NCBI GenBank assembly: GCA_003216595.1
Contig: QCIQ01000006.1
Coordinates: 1 to 64,000, forward strand
Length of the DNA stretch: 64,000 nt
Direction: 5' to 3'
Source: Prochlorococcus sp. AG-402-M18
GTDB taxonomy: Bacteria; Cyanobacteriota; Cyanobacteriia; PCC-6307; Cyanobiaceae
Below are positions 1 to 11,056 of the stretch, piece by piece (the stretch's first letter is position 1; the number at the start of each line of letters is the position of its first letter). The position numbers were made by a program, and so were the translations under genes. The notes under the pieces are model-generated. The model was not told the DNA's origin. It was given only the letters and a program-made list of their open reading frames with translations, and searched no databases.

Positions 1-1455
1 ATATTACGAGCAATGGGTGATTTAGAACGTCTAGCGGGCAGAGCAGGCGCGCAACAAGCAGGAGCTCGTGATTTAGTTGCTATAGCTGAAGGCATTAAAC
101 GTTTGCCTATAATTAAAAAATATCTTAATGATCCGGTATTTGAAGGAACACATTATTTCGAATCTATTATAAATTTAGATAGAGAATTAATAGAACTTGC
201 TTCAAAAATAAATAATGAAATAGTAGATAATCCTCCCCTTAGCATTACAGAAGGTGGGCTAATTTATGATGGAGTAGATCCTATACTTGATGGGCTTCGA
301 AATCAACTTGATGATCATAATTCATGGCTAAAATCTCAAGAAATACAAGAAAGGAGAAACAGCAATATTAATAATTTAAAACTTCAATATCATAGATCTT
401 TCGGATACTTTTTAGCAGTAAGTAAAGCGAAGTCTATCAATTTGCCAGATCACTGGATCAGAAGACAAACCTTAACTAATGAGGAACGTTTTGTCACGCC
501 AGGCTTAAAAGAAAGAGAAGGAAAAATCTTTCAAGTTAGAGCACGAATATCACAACTTGAATATGAGATATTTTGTCAAATACGAATTTTGGTTGGAAAT
601 AAATCAAACATTATTAGAAAAGCTGCAAAAGCAATTTCTTGCTTAGATGTTCTATCTGGTCTCGCCGAATTAGCAGCTACAAATAATTATATTCAACCTA
701 AGATGGTTGATAACCTAGATAAAGATGGATCCAGAAAATTATCTATTCAAGATGGTCGTCATCCTGTGGTTGAGCAAATTCTAGTTGATAAAGTATTTGT
801 TCCTAATGATATAGAACTTGGCTCTAAGACTGATCTAATGATTCTTTCAGGACCAAATGCGAGCGGTAAAAGTTGTTATTTAAGACAAGTAGGTCTATTG
901 CAAATCATGGCTCAAATCGGTAGTTGGATCCCAGCTAGATCTTGTACTTTAGGAATTGCGGATCAACTTTTTACTCGCGTTGGAGCAGTAGATGATTTAG
1001 CTGCAGGTCAATCAACATTCATGGTTGAAATGATTGAAACAGCATTTATTTTAAATAATGCCACTGAAAAATCATTAGTTTTATTAGATGAAATTGGACG
1101 AGGAACTTCAACTTTTGATGGCTTATCAATTGCCTGGTCTGTCAGCGAATTTTTAGCTAAAACTATAAAAGCTCGTTCAATCTTTGCAACTCATTATCAT
1201 GAACTGAATCAAATTTCTGAATATCTTGAGAATGTGAAAAATTACCAAGTTCTAGTTGAATATAAAAATAATTCACTTTCATTTCTTCATAAAGTTGAAA
1301 GAGGAGGTGCAAATAAAAGTTATGGAATTGAAGCTGCTCGCCTTGCTGGAGTGCCAAAAGAAGTAATCAATAATGCAAAACAGATTTTAAATAATCTTGA
1401 GAATAACAGTTCCAATTGCATTCAAGTCACCCAACCAATTAAAAACTGCAATTAA
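1..1455 (+). CDS. mutS: DNA mismatch repair protein MutS (5' end outside window)
   Basis: This is the C-terminal ~484 residues of MutS, which recognises base mismatches and uses ATP to signal repair. The reading frame is open from base 1 (translating ILRA before the first internal ATG at 13), so the gene starts upstream of the window. The lever/clamp region carries the family sequence [11 protein letters not shown]. The ABC-type ATPase follows, with Walker A GPNASGKS near base 855, the signature region with STFMVEM, Walker [17 protein letters not shown] and the switch histidine in ATHYHEL. The helix-turn-helix dimerisation end ([15 protein letters not shown]) is present, so the 3' end is intact. 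It converges on cobH, with only a 20-base AT-rich gap between the two ends. Confidence 0.97.
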   Translation: MLRAMGDLERLAGRAGAQQAGARDLVAIAEGIKRLPIIKKYLNDPVFEGTHYFESIINLDRELIELASKINNEIVDNPPLSITEGGLIYDGVDPILDGLRNQLDDHNSWLKSQEIQERRNSNINNLKLQYHRSFGYFLAVSKAKSINLPDHWIRRQTLTNEERFVTPGLKEREGKIFQVRARISQLEYEIFCQIRILVGNKSNIIRKAAKAISCLDVLSGLAELAATNNYIQPKMVDNLDKDGSRKLSIQDGRHPVVEQILVDKVFVPNDIELGSKTDLMILSGPNASGKSCYLRQVGLLQIMAQIGSWIPARSCTLGIADQLFTRVGAVDDLAAGQSTFMVEMIETAFILNNATEKSLVLLDEIGRGTSTFDGLSIAWSVSEFLAKTIKARSIFATHYHELNQISEYLENVKNYQVLVEYKNNSLSFLHKVERGGANKSYGIEAARLAGVPKEVINNAKQILNNLENNSSNCIQVTQPIKNCN

Positions 1456-1475
1456 AATAAAAAATTATTTTTAAT

Positions 1476-2108
1476 TCAATTCTCGGCAGCTCTCAATAAG
1501 GCATTCGTAGCAGCTGCCGCTAAAGATGCACCTCCTTTAGAACCCTCCAAAACAATATATGGACATTCACTATTTAATAATCGACTTTTACTCTCAGTAA
1601 CACCTATAAACCCTACTGGCATTCCAATAATTAAACTGGGTTTTGGATAACCAGATTCAACAAGATCTAATAAAGAAATTAAAGCTGTTGGCGAACTCCC
1701 AATCACTACGAATGGAGTATTTAATAAGTTCTGTTTTTCATCAAGATTTAACCAAATATTTCTCATTCCAATTGCACTTCTAGTAGTCAAAGTTGAATCA
1801 ATTGACTTCGGCGCCTTAGCTAAAATACATTGAATATCTGAATTTATGGTCCTTTTAGCCATTGGAGATATTGCTGCCTCTGCCATGTAAGTATCGGTTA
1901 CAATCTTGGCACCATTTTGTAATGCATTAATCGCATTTTCACAAGCTTTTGGACTGAACCTAATGCATGACCGCAGACTAAAGTCACCACTTGAATGAAT
2001 AATGCGTTCTAAAATTAACTGCTGAAGCCGATCAAGCCCTGTGATGCCTAATTTAGATCGAATATATTTAACACTTTCTAGAAAGATGGGATGTTCTGGT
2101 GTTTTCAC
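1476..2108 (-). CDS. cobH: Precorrin-8X methylmutase
   Basis: CobH/CbiC moves a methyl group from C-11 to C-12 of precorrin-8X to give hydrogenobyrinate in corrin (pseudo-B12) synthesis. The 210-residue length is normal for the family. The central stretch with KIVTDTYMAEAAI and the C-terminal VGFIGVTESK and VLEGSKGGASLAAAA segments match the family pattern, including the conserved substrate-binding motifs. Translation would start at GTG (2106-2108). It is transcribed leftward, divergent from holA, with about 60 bases between the starts. No other cobalamin genes adjoin it, which is normal for Prochlorococcus, where they are scattered. In this family cobH and cbiC name the aerobic and anaerobic pathway forms of the same fold. 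Confidence 0.93.
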   Translation of the reverse strand: MKTPEHPIFLESVKYIRSKLGITGLDRLQQLILERIIHSSGDFSLRSCIRFSPKACENAINALQNGAKIVTDTYMAEAAISPMAKRTINSDIQCILAKAPKSIDSTLTTRSAIGMRNIWLNLDEKQNLLNTPFVVIGSSPTALISLLDLVESGYPKPSLIIGMPVGFIGVTESKSRLLNSECPYIVLEGSKGGASLAAAATNALLRAAEN

Positions 2109-2167
2109 TGTTAAATTTGTTTGGCTAATTTAAGATCAGAATCTTTTTAATAACATATAACTAGGTC

Positions 2168-3196
2168 ATGCCAATACATTTAATATGGGGTGATGATTAT
2201 GAAGCCTGTAACAGGGAAATAGAAGAAATAATTCATACAGTTATTGATCCATCATGGAAAAGTTTTAACTATAGTCAAATAGATGGAAATGATCCTAAGC
2301 AAAATTTCAGAGCACTTGAAGAAGTTCAAAGCGCTCCTTTAGGAAGCGGAGGTAGAGTTGTACTAGTTAGAAGGAGCCCCTTTTGTAACGGATGTTCTAT
2401 TGAACTAGCTAATAAATTGGAACAATCAATTAAATTAGTTCCTGATAATACACATCTAATTCTCAATAACTCCAAGAAACCAGATAAAAGACTAAAGACT
2501 ACGAAATTAATAGATAGAATTATACAATCAAATACCTTTTCAAAGGAAAAAAGTTTTCTTCTTCCGCTGCCATGGGATATAAATGGACAACGGAACTTAG
2601 TCAAAAATATTTTATATAAATTAAATCTAAAAATGAATCATGAAACAATTGATTTAATAGTAGAAAGTATAGGTAATGATAGCTCTTTAATTAATACGGA
2701 ACTTCAAAAACTCTCATTATTTGCAGAGGCAGTTAATAAAAATTCTATTACGAATGAACCACGAGAAATCTCAAAAGAACTAGTCAATAAACTAATTCAA
2801 AATAATTCCACTAATGCTCTTGAAATTGCCAACTTACTACTTAAAGGACAGAGAGTTATCGCTCTGAGTAAAATTCAATCCTTACTTAAAAATGGAGAGC
2901 CAGCTTTACGGTTAATTACAACTTTGACTGGTCAATCAAGAGGATGGCTTTGGGTTCATTTATTAGACTTACAGGGAAATCAGGACGTCAAAGACATAGC
3001 CAAGCTGGCTGGGATTGCAAATCCAAAACGTATTTTTGTAATTCGCAAACAGATTCAGGGTAAATCATTGGAGGCATTACTTGAATTGATGAGAAAACTT
3101 TTAAAAATCGAAGCCTCAATAAAATCAGGAACCAATCCAATCGATTCTTTTAAAGATAATCTGCTAACAGAAAGTAAAATTTTGACTAATAACTGA
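2168..3196 (+). CDS. holA: DNA polymerase III delta subunit
   Basis: The 342-residue protein fits HolA, the clamp-loader delta subunit that opens the beta sliding clamp. It starts with IHLIWGDDYEACNREIEEI, the usual delta N-terminus with a degenerate nucleotide-binding fold. The C-terminal helical collar region includes LITTLTGQSRGW and IASPKR-like sequence. Delta subunits are weakly conserved, so the call rests on the N-terminus, the length and the context. dnaX, which encodes the tau/gamma partner, lies about 14 kb downstream. It starts at ATG 2168 and ends 27 bases before lysC on the same strand, so the two may be co-transcribed. Confidence 0.85.
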   Translation: MPIHLIWGDDYEACNREIEEIIHTVIDPSWKSFNYSQIDGNDPKQNFRALEEVQSAPLGSGGRVVLVRRSPFCNGCSIELANKLEQSIKLVPDNTHLILNNSKKPDKRLKTTKLIDRIIQSNTFSKEKSFLLPLPWDINGQRNLVKNILYKLNLKMNHETIDLIVESIGNDSSLINTELQKLSLFAEAVNKNSITNEPREISKELVNKLIQNNSTNALEIANLLLKGQRVIALSKIQSLLKNGEPALRLITTLTGQSRGWLWVHLLDLQGNQDVKDIAKLAGIANPKRIFVIRKQIQGKSLEALLELMRKLLKIEASIKSGTNPIDSFKDNLLTESKILTNN

Positions 3197-3223
3197 AATA
3201 ATCAATAAGTTAACAAGAGTTCA

Positions 3224-4990
3224 ATGACATTGCTGGTTCAAAAATTTGGCGGCACCTCTCTAGGAAGCATTGAGCGGATAAAAGCTGTCGCGCAAAGAAT
3301 CAAATCAAGTAAAGAGAAGGGAGATGATCTGGTAGTTGTTGTGTCGGCAATGGGACATCAAACTGATGAGTTAACAAAGCTAGCCTCAGAAATAACTGTT
3401 GATCCTCCTCATCGAGAAATGGATATGCTCCTATCAACTGGAGAGCAAGTTTCAATATCACTATTGACTATGGCCTTGAATGAATTGGGAACACCAGCCA
3501 TCTCCTTAACGGGAACTCAAGCTGGAATCATCACAGAATCAGCTCATGGAAGAGCCAGAATACTCGAGATAAGGATTGAACGCATAAAAAATCTATTAGC
3601 TCAAGGCAAAACAGTTGTTATTGCTGGATTTCAAGGAACCAGTCTTGGGATAGGAGGTATTGCTGAAATAACAACTTTAGGAAGAGGCGGATCAGATACC
3701 TCTGCAGTCGCTTTAGCAGCATCTCTTGAAGCGGCTAGATGTGAAATTTATACCGATGTTCCTGGCGTTTTAACAACTGATCCAAGAATAGTTAAAAATG
3801 CAAAATTAATGAAAAGTATTAGTTGTGATGAAATGTTAGAGCTGGCTAGTCTTGGAGCTGCTGTTTTGCATCCTCGAGCAGTTGAAATTGCGAGAAATTT
3901 CGGCGTAACTCTTGTAGTGAAGTCAAGTTGGGACAACCTTGATGGAACGACACTAACTAGTAAAAAAAATCATGTATTTTCCAAAGGTGGGATAGAGCAT
4001 CGCAGTCCTGTCGATGGTTTAGAACTTCTCGAGAATCAAGCAGTCGTAGCTTTATCTAATATTCCAGATCGTCCAGGAATTGCTGCTGAGCTTTTTGAAT
4101 CTTTATCAGAAGGTGGAGTAAATGTCGATCTAATTATTCAAGCAACACACCAAATCAACTCTAACGATATTACTTTTACTGTTGCAGAAAATGAATTACA
4201 TGATGCACTAACTCAATGTAAAAAACTCATTAATATTATTGGTGGTGAAATATCTTCTCAAAAGGGTTTAACTAAACTAAGTATTTACGGAGCTGGGATA
4301 ATGGGTAGACCTGGCATAGCGTCATCTCTATTCCAAACTCTGTTTGATTCTGGTATTAATATACGACTTATAGCAACTAGTGAAGTCAAAGTAAGTTGTG
4401 TTATTGATGCAGAATTAGGAAAAAAAGCATTACGTAATATAGGAGAAGTTTTCAAGCTAAATGATAAGCAAATTACTCTAAATCCTATGCTTGAAAATAA
4501 CAACGAGCCAGAAGTAAGAGGCATAGCCTTAGATAAAGATCAAATTCAAATTAGCGTTAAGAATGTCCCAGATAAGCCAGGAACTGCTTCAACTATATGT
4601 TCCACATTGGCTGAAAAAAACATTAGCTTAGACACAATAGTTCAATCAGAAAGGAAGCATGAAGATAACACTAAAGATATCAGTTTCACATTAAAGAAAA
4701 ATGATAGAAGCCATGCTAAATATGCCTTAGAAGAATTGATCTCAAATTGGAAGGGATCAACACTCGAAGAAGGAGAATCCATAGTTCGAATTAGCGCAGT
4801 AGGGTCCGGAATGCCTTTCACAAAAGGAACAGCCGGTAAAATATTTAGAGCACTAGCAAATCAAAAAATCAATATAGAAATGATTGCTACGAGTGAAATA
4901 AGAACAACTTGTATTATCTCAGAAAAATATGGTGAAAAAGCATTAAATGAAATTCATACTTGCTTTCAATTAGGAAAGAATGAAAGCTAA
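3224..4990 (+). CDS. lysC: Aspartate kinase, four ACT domains
   Basis: LysC phosphorylates aspartate, the first step to lysine, threonine and methionine. The N-terminal kinase domain (about residues 1-240) has KFGGTSLGS at the start, the LSTGEQVS substrate loop, GRGGSDTSAVALAA and TDVPGVLTTDPR. The following 340 residues hold two tandem pairs of ACT domains, visible as repeated segments like VALSNIPDRPGIAAELFESL and ISVKNVPDKPGTASTICSTL. The 588-residue length and four ACT domains are typical of cyanobacterial aspartate kinases, whereas most bacteria have two; these domains bind lysine and/or threonine for feedback control. asd and dapA, the next pathway enzymes, lie 6-8 kb away. It converges on uvrB with only 6 bases between stop codons. 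Confidence 0.96.
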   Translation: MTLLVQKFGGTSLGSIERIKAVAQRIKSSKEKGDDLVVVVSAMGHQTDELTKLASEITVDPPHREMDMLLSTGEQVSISLLTMALNELGTPAISLTGTQAGIITESAHGRARILEIRIERIKNLLAQGKTVVIAGFQGTSLGIGGIAEITTLGRGGSDTSAVALAASLEAARCEIYTDVPGVLTTDPRIVKNAKLMKSISCDEMLELASLGAAVLHPRAVEIARNFGVTLVVKSSWDNLDGTTLTSKKNHVFSKGGIEHRSPVDGLELLENQAVVALSNIPDRPGIAAELFESLSEGGVNVDLIIQATHQINSNDITFTVAENELHDALTQCKKLINIIGGEISSQKGLTKLSIYGAGIMGRPGIASSLFQTLFDSGINIRLIATSEVKVSCVIDAELGKKALRNIGEVFKLNDKQITLNPMLENNNEPEVRGIALDKDQIQISVKNVPDKPGTASTICSTLAEKNISLDTIVQSERKHEDNTKDISFTLKKNDRSHAKYALEELISNWKGSTLEEGESIVRISAVGSGMPFTKGTAGKIFRALANQKINIEMIATSEIRTTCIISEKYGEKALNEIHTCFQLGKNES

Positions 4991-4996
4991 ACTATA

Positions 4997-7033
4997 TTAT
5001 TTGCCCACCAACCTATGTCTTAATTTCTTTATACGATCTCTCAGAATTGCAGCTTTCTCAAAATCGAGTTCTTTAGCTGTTATTTTCATTTTAGATTCCA
5101 ATTTCTCAATTAATTCAGGCAAAGATTCTAAAGAAACACCACTATCATAATCTTTAGAAGTATGATCGATCAACTTATCAGCAATATCAACAAAATCATC
5201 CGAATTTCCATCTTGATTTAATCTTCTTGAAAGCTCTAAAAAAGAAAGAATTGAATTATTTGCTTTTTTACCTGCTGGCTTTGGAGTTATACCGTTCTCG
5301 ATATTATAAATATTTTGTATTTCACGACGTCTTTCCGTCTCACTAATAGCTTTTGCCATAGATTCGGTCATTTTATCTGCATAGAGTAAAGCCAAGCCTT
5401 CAACATGCCTTGCCGCTCTACCAATTGTTTGTATCAAAGATCTTTGAGCTCTTAAAAATCCTTCTTTATCGGCATCGAGAATGACCACAAGTGAGACTTC
5501 AGGTAAATCTAAACCTTCTCTTAGAAGATTAACTCCAACCAGAACATCATATTCTCCTAGTCGTAAATCTTGTATAATTTCAATTCTCTCAATTGAATGA
5601 ATCTCTGAATGTAAATAGCGGACTCTTATTTTATTTTCAGATAAATAATCTGTAAGATCTTCAGCCATTCTTTTAGTTAAAGTTGTGACAAGTATTCTTT
5701 GATTTTTCGATGCTCTTTTTCTAATCTCGAGAAGTAAATCATCAACTTGACCATGTGTTGGACGTACTTCAACTAAAGGGTCTAAAACACCGGTAGGTCT
5801 TATAACTTGCTCAACTATGTTTCCTGTACTTTGAGATAATTCCCAATCACCAGGAGTCGCGCTTATAAAAACAGTTTGTTTTGCTTTCTTCCAAAATTCT
5901 AAATCCTTTAAAGGACGATTATCAGCTGCACTTGGTAGTCTAAAGCCATGATCTATTAACACTTTTTTTCTAGCTTGATCACCATTATACATAGCTCTTA
6001 ATTGAGGACATGTAACATGACTTTCATCAATAAGTAATAACCAATCTTTAGGGAAATAATCAATTAGGCATTCTGGGGCAGAACCAGGTTCTCTTCCAGA
6101 TAAATGACGAGCATAATTTTCAACTCCATTACAATATCCAACTTCTTTTAACATTTCTAAATCATAAATTGTTCGTTGTTCTAACCTTTGAGCTTCGAGT
6201 AATTTACCTTCTTCATTAAAAAATTCTAATCTATCTTTTAATTCTTTTTTTATTGCTTTTATTGCAGATTCTAATCGATCTTTTGGAGTTACAAAATGTT
6301 TAGCTGGATAGATATTAATTGCATCAAGTTTATTTAATATTTCTCCAGTAGTAGGATCAACGTAGCTAATACTTTCAACTTCATCTCCAAACAACTCAAG
6401 TCTTACAAGTCTGTCATCATATGCTGGGCCAATTTCTAATACATCTCCTCTAACTCTAAATCTTCCTCTACTAATTTCAATATCATTACGTGTATATTGA
6501 TTAGAGACTAATGATCTAAGGCAAGATCTTAAATCAATACTTTGGCCAAGATGAAACTTTACAGAAGCATTTAAATATTCACTTGGGATTCCCAAACCAT
6601 ATATACAACTTATTGAAGCAACTACGATGACATCATCTCTTTCGAATAAAGACCTAGTCGCCGAGTGGCGTAACATATCAATTTCTTCATTAATTGATGA
6701 AGTCTTGGCTATGTACGTATCACTGACTGGAACATAAGCTTCTGGCTGATAATAATCATAATAGGAGATAAAATATTCAACAGCATTATCAGGAAAAAAT
6801 TCCCTTAATTCATTACATAATTGAGCTGCAAGTGTTTTGTTATGAGCTAAAACTAACGCAGGCCTTCCAGTTTGAGCGATTAAATTAGCTATAGTAAAGG
6901 TTTTTCCTGTTCCAGTTGCACCTAATAAAGTTTGAAACTTTTCTCCTTCATTAACGCCACCAACTAATCCTTTAATAGCGGCAGGTTGATCACCTTTTGG
7001 AACATAAGGAGCTTTCAGTTTATATTCAGGCAT
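4997..7033 (-). CDS. uvrB: UvrABC excision nuclease subunit B
   Basis: UvrB is the helicase-like damage-verification subunit of nucleotide excision repair. The 678 residues are full length. Visible landmarks are Walker A GATGTGKT near residue 40, the beta-hairpin region [12 protein letters not shown] that clamps damaged DNA, Walker B DESHVT, helicase motif [18 protein letters not shown] and QTIGRAARH. The C-terminal UVR domain ([20 protein letters not shown]) binds UvrC. The start ATG at 7031-7033 gives the usual N-terminus reading [13 protein letters not shown] saw no cyanobacterial LexA-type box in the 90 bases upstream. Confidence 0.98.
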   Translation of the reverse strand: MPEYKLKAPYVPKGDQPAAIKGLVGGVNEGEKFQTLLGATGTGKTFTIANLIAQTGRPALVLAHNKTLAAQLCNELREFFPDNAVEYFISYYDYYQPEAYVPVSDTYIAKTSSINEEIDMLRHSATRSLFERDDVIVVASISCIYGLGIPSEYLNASVKFHLGQSIDLRSCLRSLVSNQYTRNDIEISRGRFRVRGDVLEIGPAYDDRLVRLELFGDEVESISYVDPTTGEILNKLDAINIYPAKHFVTPKDRLESAIKAIKKELKDRLEFFNEEGKLLEAQRLEQRTIYDLEMLKEVGYCNGVENYARHLSGREPGSAPECLIDYFPKDWLLLIDESHVTCPQLRAMYNGDQARKKVLIDHGFRLPSAADNRPLKDLEFWKKAKQTVFISATPGDWELSQSTGNIVEQVIRPTGVLDPLVEVRPTHGQVDDLLLEIRKRASKNQRILVTTLTKRMAEDLTDYLSENKIRVRYLHSEIHSIERIEIIQDLRLGEYDVLVGVNLLREGLDLPEVSLVVILDADKEGFLRAQRSLIQTIGRAARHVEGLALLYADKMTESMAKAISETERRREIQNIYNIENGITPKPAGKKANNSILSFLELSRRLNQDGNSDDFVDIADKLIDHTSKDYDSGVSLESLPELIEKLESKMKITAKELDFEKAAILRDRIKKLRHRLVGK

Positions 7034-7123
7034 AATCTTATTAAATTCTAATAGCCAACAAATTTATTAATTCCATATTCTTCAAGTTTTAATCAAATAA
7101 AGTTTTCAATTACCTTATGAAAT

Positions 7124-7903
7124 TTATTGATTAACCTCGGTAAGCAATTGAAACGAATCTAGAGCCTTTCGAAGACCTTTAACGGTAGCAATCATGGCTA
7201 ATTCAGTATTCAATTTATTGACAGCCGAACCAATACCAACCCCATTAGCTCCCATAGATATAGCCATGGGGAGAGTGACTTCAGAGAGTCCAGAAGCAGA
7301 TATCACAGGAAAATCATAACGACTCTCTTTTAAAGCAGATGAGATAGCGAAAGTAGCTGCCAAAGTAGGTGACGCTTTCTCTATTAAACCTAAAGTTCCA
7401 GGACTAATGGGATGAGAGGTTGTCCCTCCTTCTGTCTGAATTAAGTCGACCCCTCTCTCAACAAGATCTAAAGCTAATTGAGCTTGACTATCTAAAGGCA
7501 AAATATGGGGAACGGTAACTGACAAAAACACTTCAGGCAAGAGACGTCGCGATTCAACCGCTAAAGAAAGTACCTCATCAGCTGAGAAAAAGCGCCCATC
7601 TGGATAAAAAGAATCAAAATTCCCTATCTCAATCATTGATGCTCCTGCTTTAACAGCTTCAGGGAAAAGTCTTGGTTCCACCGAACTTACACAAACAGGA
7701 ATATTTGAAGCCTCAACAGCTAGCTCTACTAATTTTGGTTCACAAGCAATATCCAATAAGTCAGCGCCACCAAAACCAGCAGCTTTCGAAATTCGAAACA
7801 CTGATTCTGGATTAAAATTATTCAAACCAGAAATTACTTTCAATAAAGATCTATTTTGAATACTCTTTTGAAGTGAAACTGGCAATGTCTGCAAACGTGT
7901 CAT
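7124..7903 (-). CDS. ycf23: Ycf23 family TIM-barrel protein (DUF561)
   Basis: This 259-residue protein resembles Ycf23, found in cyanobacteria and red/glaucophyte plastids and of unconfirmed function. The repeated glycine-rich beta-strand ends (AAGFGGADLLDIAC, KAGASMIEIGNFDSFY, ERGVDLIQTEGGTTS, MGANGVGIGSAVNK) are what a phosphate-binding TIM barrel of the HisA/ThiG/NanE kind shows. It starts at ATG (7901-7903). It lies alone on the minus strand between uvrB and the divergent tilS, so the neighbours suggest no pathway. No catalytic residue can be named from the sequence. Confidence 0.85.
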   Translation of the reverse strand: MTRLQTLPVSLQKSIQNRSLLKVISGLNNFNPESVFRISKAAGFGGADLLDIACEPKLVELAVEASNIPVCVSSVEPRLFPEAVKAGASMIEIGNFDSFYPDGRFFSADEVLSLAVESRRLLPEVFLSVTVPHILPLDSQAQLALDLVERGVDLIQTEGGTTSHPISPGTLGLIEKASPTLAATFAISSALKESRYDFPVISASGLSEVTLPMAISMGANGVGIGSAVNKLNTELAMIATVKGLRKALDSFQLLTEVNQ

Positions 7904-7988
7904 AAAAACATCAACTATTAACCTGATTGTGACACTGTCTCAGTAAAAGAACTCAAAAAAAGCGAATAGAGCTCTGAAACCAAAGCAA

Positions 7989-9014
7989 ATGTCACAATCT
8001 TCTAAAAATGAGAGGTCTTGGAGTAAATGGCATATGCGTTTGCACAAGAGGCTGAAACAAAATAAATCACTGCTTCCTAATAACTCCACCCTTCTTTTAG
8101 CCATATCTGGTGGCCAAGATTCGATGGCCCTTCTTAAATTAATTATTGATTTAAGAAGGCTATATAAATGGCAAGTCGTAATCTGGCATGGAGATCACCA
8201 ATGGCACAATAAATCCGAGAAAATAGAAGAAGAGCTAAAACTTTGGTGTCTGAATCAGCAAATTACTTTTCACTCTAAGAAAGCAGACAAAGAAGAAGTA
8301 GCTAATGAAGAAAAGGCAAGGGATTGGAGATATAAAAACCTAATAATGCAAGCTAATTTATTATCATCTAATAATATAAATTTTCCATGTACAAGAATAT
8401 TAACTGGTCATACAGCTACAGACCGTGCAGAAACAATCATTATGAACTTAGCCAGAGGAACTGATCTGGTTGGACTGAGTACCCTTCAAGAACAAAGAAA
8501 TATAGAAACAAATTTAGACTTAGCCAGACCTCTACTGATCTTTAACAGAAACGATACTCTCGAAATTTGTAAAGAGTTTAATTTGCCAATTTGGATTGAT
8601 CCTTCAAATGAAAATATTAATTTAACAAGAAATAAAATAAGAAAAGAAATTTTACCAATTTTAAATAAAATCTATAAGGGAGCAGACTCAAGAATAGCTT
8701 CTGTAGCTAATAGACTTGAAAGTTATAGCGAAGACCAAAAATGTTTTGCAAAAATAGCAATAGAATTTTGCCAAGGAGAAAAACTCAATTCTCTATCGAG
8801 AAAAAAACTATTCGGTTTTACAAACTCTATTAAAAAAATAATTCTTGCTAATTGGTTAAAGAAAATAGGCATCAAAAGAATCAATGCTGTGCAAATAGAA
8901 GAAATAAATACCAAAATATCTCAAAGAAAGCCACCTGGAAGCATCCATCTACATGGAGACTTCCTCATAAGGTGGGACAAAGAATCTATATATATCTCAA
9001 AGAAAACTAACTAA
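7989..9014 (+). CDS. tilS: tRNA(Ile)-lysidine synthase
   Basis: TilS attaches lysine to C34 of tRNA-Ile(CAU), changing its codon from AUG to AUA and its charging from Met to Ile. The PP-loop ATP-binding motif is SGGQDS near residue 40. The [29 protein letters not shown] segment and the [20 protein letters not shown] segment are the family's catalytic-domain landmarks. At 341 residues it is the short cyanobacterial form, with only a small C-terminal domain. The start is ATG 7989. It converges on the RNase J gene 22 bases downstream. Confidence 0.93.
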   Translation: MSQSSKNERSWSKWHMRLHKRLKQNKSLLPNNSTLLLAISGGQDSMALLKLIIDLRRLYKWQVVIWHGDHQWHNKSEKIEEELKLWCLNQQITFHSKKADKEEVANEEKARDWRYKNLIMQANLLSSNNINFPCTRILTGHTATDRAETIIMNLARGTDLVGLSTLQEQRNIETNLDLARPLLIFNRNDTLEICKEFNLPIWIDPSNENINLTRNKIRKEILPILNKIYKGADSRIASVANRLESYSEDQKCFAKIAIEFCQGEKLNSLSRKKLFGFTNSIKKIILANWLKKIGIKRINAVQIEEINTKISQRKPPGSIHLHGDFLIRWDKESIYISKKTN

Positions 9015-9035
9015 GAAAAACAAACTATTCAGTTA

Positions 9036-10982
9036 TCAGCTAATTGCTGATCTACGACGTCTTGTCCTTCCTGATGGCATTTCCTCGGCATTTGATTCCT
9101 GATTTGTTTTTTGTTCTGCTGGTGAACTTGTCTCTTTATTGGCTAAGGATGTGTTGATTGCCTTAGAAGCTTTATCAGCGGTTTTCTTCATTGGTCGTGA
9201 GTCTGACTGTTGATCAATTTGAGGTTTATATGCACGAGTTCCACCTGGAGCAGGTTGAACAAGGCAAAGAATTAATGGCTCAGCTTGAACCTCCCTTCTC
9301 AATCGACGTGATAATCCTGATTCAACCTCTCTTTGCAATCCAATCCAATCAACTTCAACTGACTTCCCTCCTGTCTTAAGAACAAGCTGTTTCCATCGAT
9401 TTTCTAAAACCCAATTAATTTCCCTTTCAGTCCAATTAACCATCGTTTTGGCATCAACATTAGTAATAACTCCGCGAAGATTAACCCTAGGTGGAGCAAC
9501 CATCACGCCATCAGTGCTTATTGGAGTCAGAACTGTGATAACTCCATCATCAGCAAGTTGCTGACGTTCTTTTAAGACTCGAGTATCAACAACCCCAGTT
9601 CTGGAAGAATCAAGTAATTCCACTCCTGATTTTACTGGAGATCCTTGAATAAGAGAATCAGGTCTCAATTCAGCAACATCCCCATTTTCCATTACCAATA
9701 CATTTTCGGGATGAACCCCCATTGATACAGCTGTTTTTCCATGAAGAACTTGCATTCTGTATTCCCCATGCACAGGTATGAAGAATTTAGGTCTAGTTAA
9801 TCCAAGCATCCATTTTTGATCTTCTTGACATCCATGTCCTGAAACATGAATACCCTTATCTTTGCCATAAATAACTTTTGCTCCCAATTTGATTAATTTA
9901 TCAATCGTATGCATTACGGAAATAGTATTTCCAGGGATAGGGCTAGCGGAAAAAATAACAGTATCACTAGTTTTCAGCTGAACATGTTGATGCTCGCCTC
10001 TAGAAATACGACTTAAAGCAGCCATTGATTCTCCTTGGCTACCTGTCATCAATAAAAAAGTCTCTCTATCAGGCAAATCTCTGATCTGTTTAATTGGGAA
10101 AAACAAATCATCAGGGAAACGCATATATCCAAGTTCTCTTGCTTTTCCAACCACATTCAACATTGAACGACCTAGCAAACCTACTTTTCTACCATTTTTC
10201 ATCGCCAGCTCTAAAAGCATTGCTACACGATGAGTTGAACTGGCAAATGTAGTGACCATAACTCTGCCCTCAGCCGTGGCAATGTATCTGTCTAAATTTG
10301 GAAAAACAGAATATTCAGAGGGTGTGAATCCTGCGACTTCAGAATTGGTTGAATCAGATAAAAGGCAAAGAACGCCTTTATCACCATAATGAGCCATTCT
10401 AGCTAAATCTGCGGGCTGTCCATCAGGTGGGGTATGGTCAAATTTAAAATCACCCGTAAAAAATACTACTCCCACTGGAGTTGTCACTGCGAAAGAATAA
10501 CTATCAGAAATTGAATGTGTATTTCTTACAAATTCAACTGAAAAATGTTGACCAACTTTAATAACTTCTCTTGGTCCACATACTTGTATCGTTGTCCGAT
10601 CTGCAACTCCTGCTTCCTCCATTTTTCCCCTAAGCATAGACATAGCAAGGGGAGGGCCATATACAATTGGAATATTAAAGTTCTTTAAATGATGAGAAAT
10701 TCCACCAATGTGATCCTCGTGTCCATGAGTTACTACCAAACCCCTTATTCGACTTTGATTTTCCCGTAAATAAGTAGTATCTGGCATAACAACATTTACC
10801 CCATGCATCCCATCAGTTGGGAATGCAAGGCCAGCATCAAGAATCATGATGTCGTCACCATATTCAAAAACGCAGGTATTTTTTCCAATTTCTCCCAGGC
10901 CGCCTAAAGGAATAATCCTCAAACAAGGAGATTTTGATTGATTATTTTTTGAACCTTGAGAATTCATTGAACTTGATGTCAT
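9036..10982 (-). CDS. rnj: Ribonuclease J
   Basis: RNase J is a metallo-beta-lactamase/beta-CASP nuclease for mRNA decay and rRNA maturation, with 5'-3' exo- and endonuclease activity. The 648-residue protein has the zinc motif THGHEDHIGG near residue 85, NTHSISDS and FTGDFKFD ligands, the beta-CASP region, and SGHGCQEDQ plus PVHGEYRM farther along. The last ~80 residues are a low-complexity Lys/Gln/Ser tail ending in basic GRTRRRRSAIS, likely RNA-binding and poorly conserved. The start ATG is 10980-10982. It is followed on the minus strand by its own end facing tilS. dapA lies 75 bases upstream on the same strand, so a dapA-rnj transcript is possible; this pairing is common in cyanobacteria. 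Confidence 0.96.
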   Translation of the reverse strand: MTSSSMNSQGSKNNQSKSPCLRIIPLGGLGEIGKNTCVFEYGDDIMILDAGLAFPTDGMHGVNVVMPDTTYLRENQSRIRGLVVTHGHEDHIGGISHHLKNFNIPIVYGPPLAMSMLRGKMEEAGVADRTTIQVCGPREVIKVGQHFSVEFVRNTHSISDSYSFAVTTPVGVVFFTGDFKFDHTPPDGQPADLARMAHYGDKGVLCLLSDSTNSEVAGFTPSEYSVFPNLDRYIATAEGRVMVTTFASSTHRVAMLLELAMKNGRKVGLLGRSMLNVVGKARELGYMRFPDDLFFPIKQIRDLPDRETFLLMTGSQGESMAALSRISRGEHQHVQLKTSDTVIFSASPIPGNTISVMHTIDKLIKLGAKVIYGKDKGIHVSGHGCQEDQKWMLGLTRPKFFIPVHGEYRMQVLHGKTAVSMGVHPENVLVMENGDVAELRPDSLIQGSPVKSGVELLDSSRTGVVDTRVLKERQQLADDGVITVLTPISTDGVMVAPPRVNLRGVITNVDAKTMVNWTEREINWVLENRWKQLVLKTGGKSVEVDWIGLQREVESGLSRRLRREVQAEPLILCLVQPAPGGTRAYKPQIDQQSDSRPMKKTADKASKAINTSLANKETSSPAEQKTNQESNAEEMPSGRTRRRRSAIS

Positions 10983-11056
10983 GGAAAAATTTATGTAAAA
11001 AAACTTGGTTGTTACCTAAATGAAAGTCAAACCCACTCTGAAAAAAAAGGAATAGA

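Noticed and set aside
1456-1475. AT-rich inverted repeat between mutS and cobH as a bidirectional terminator
   Set aside because: Pairing is only A/T with a bulge and is expected by chance in such AT-rich DNA.
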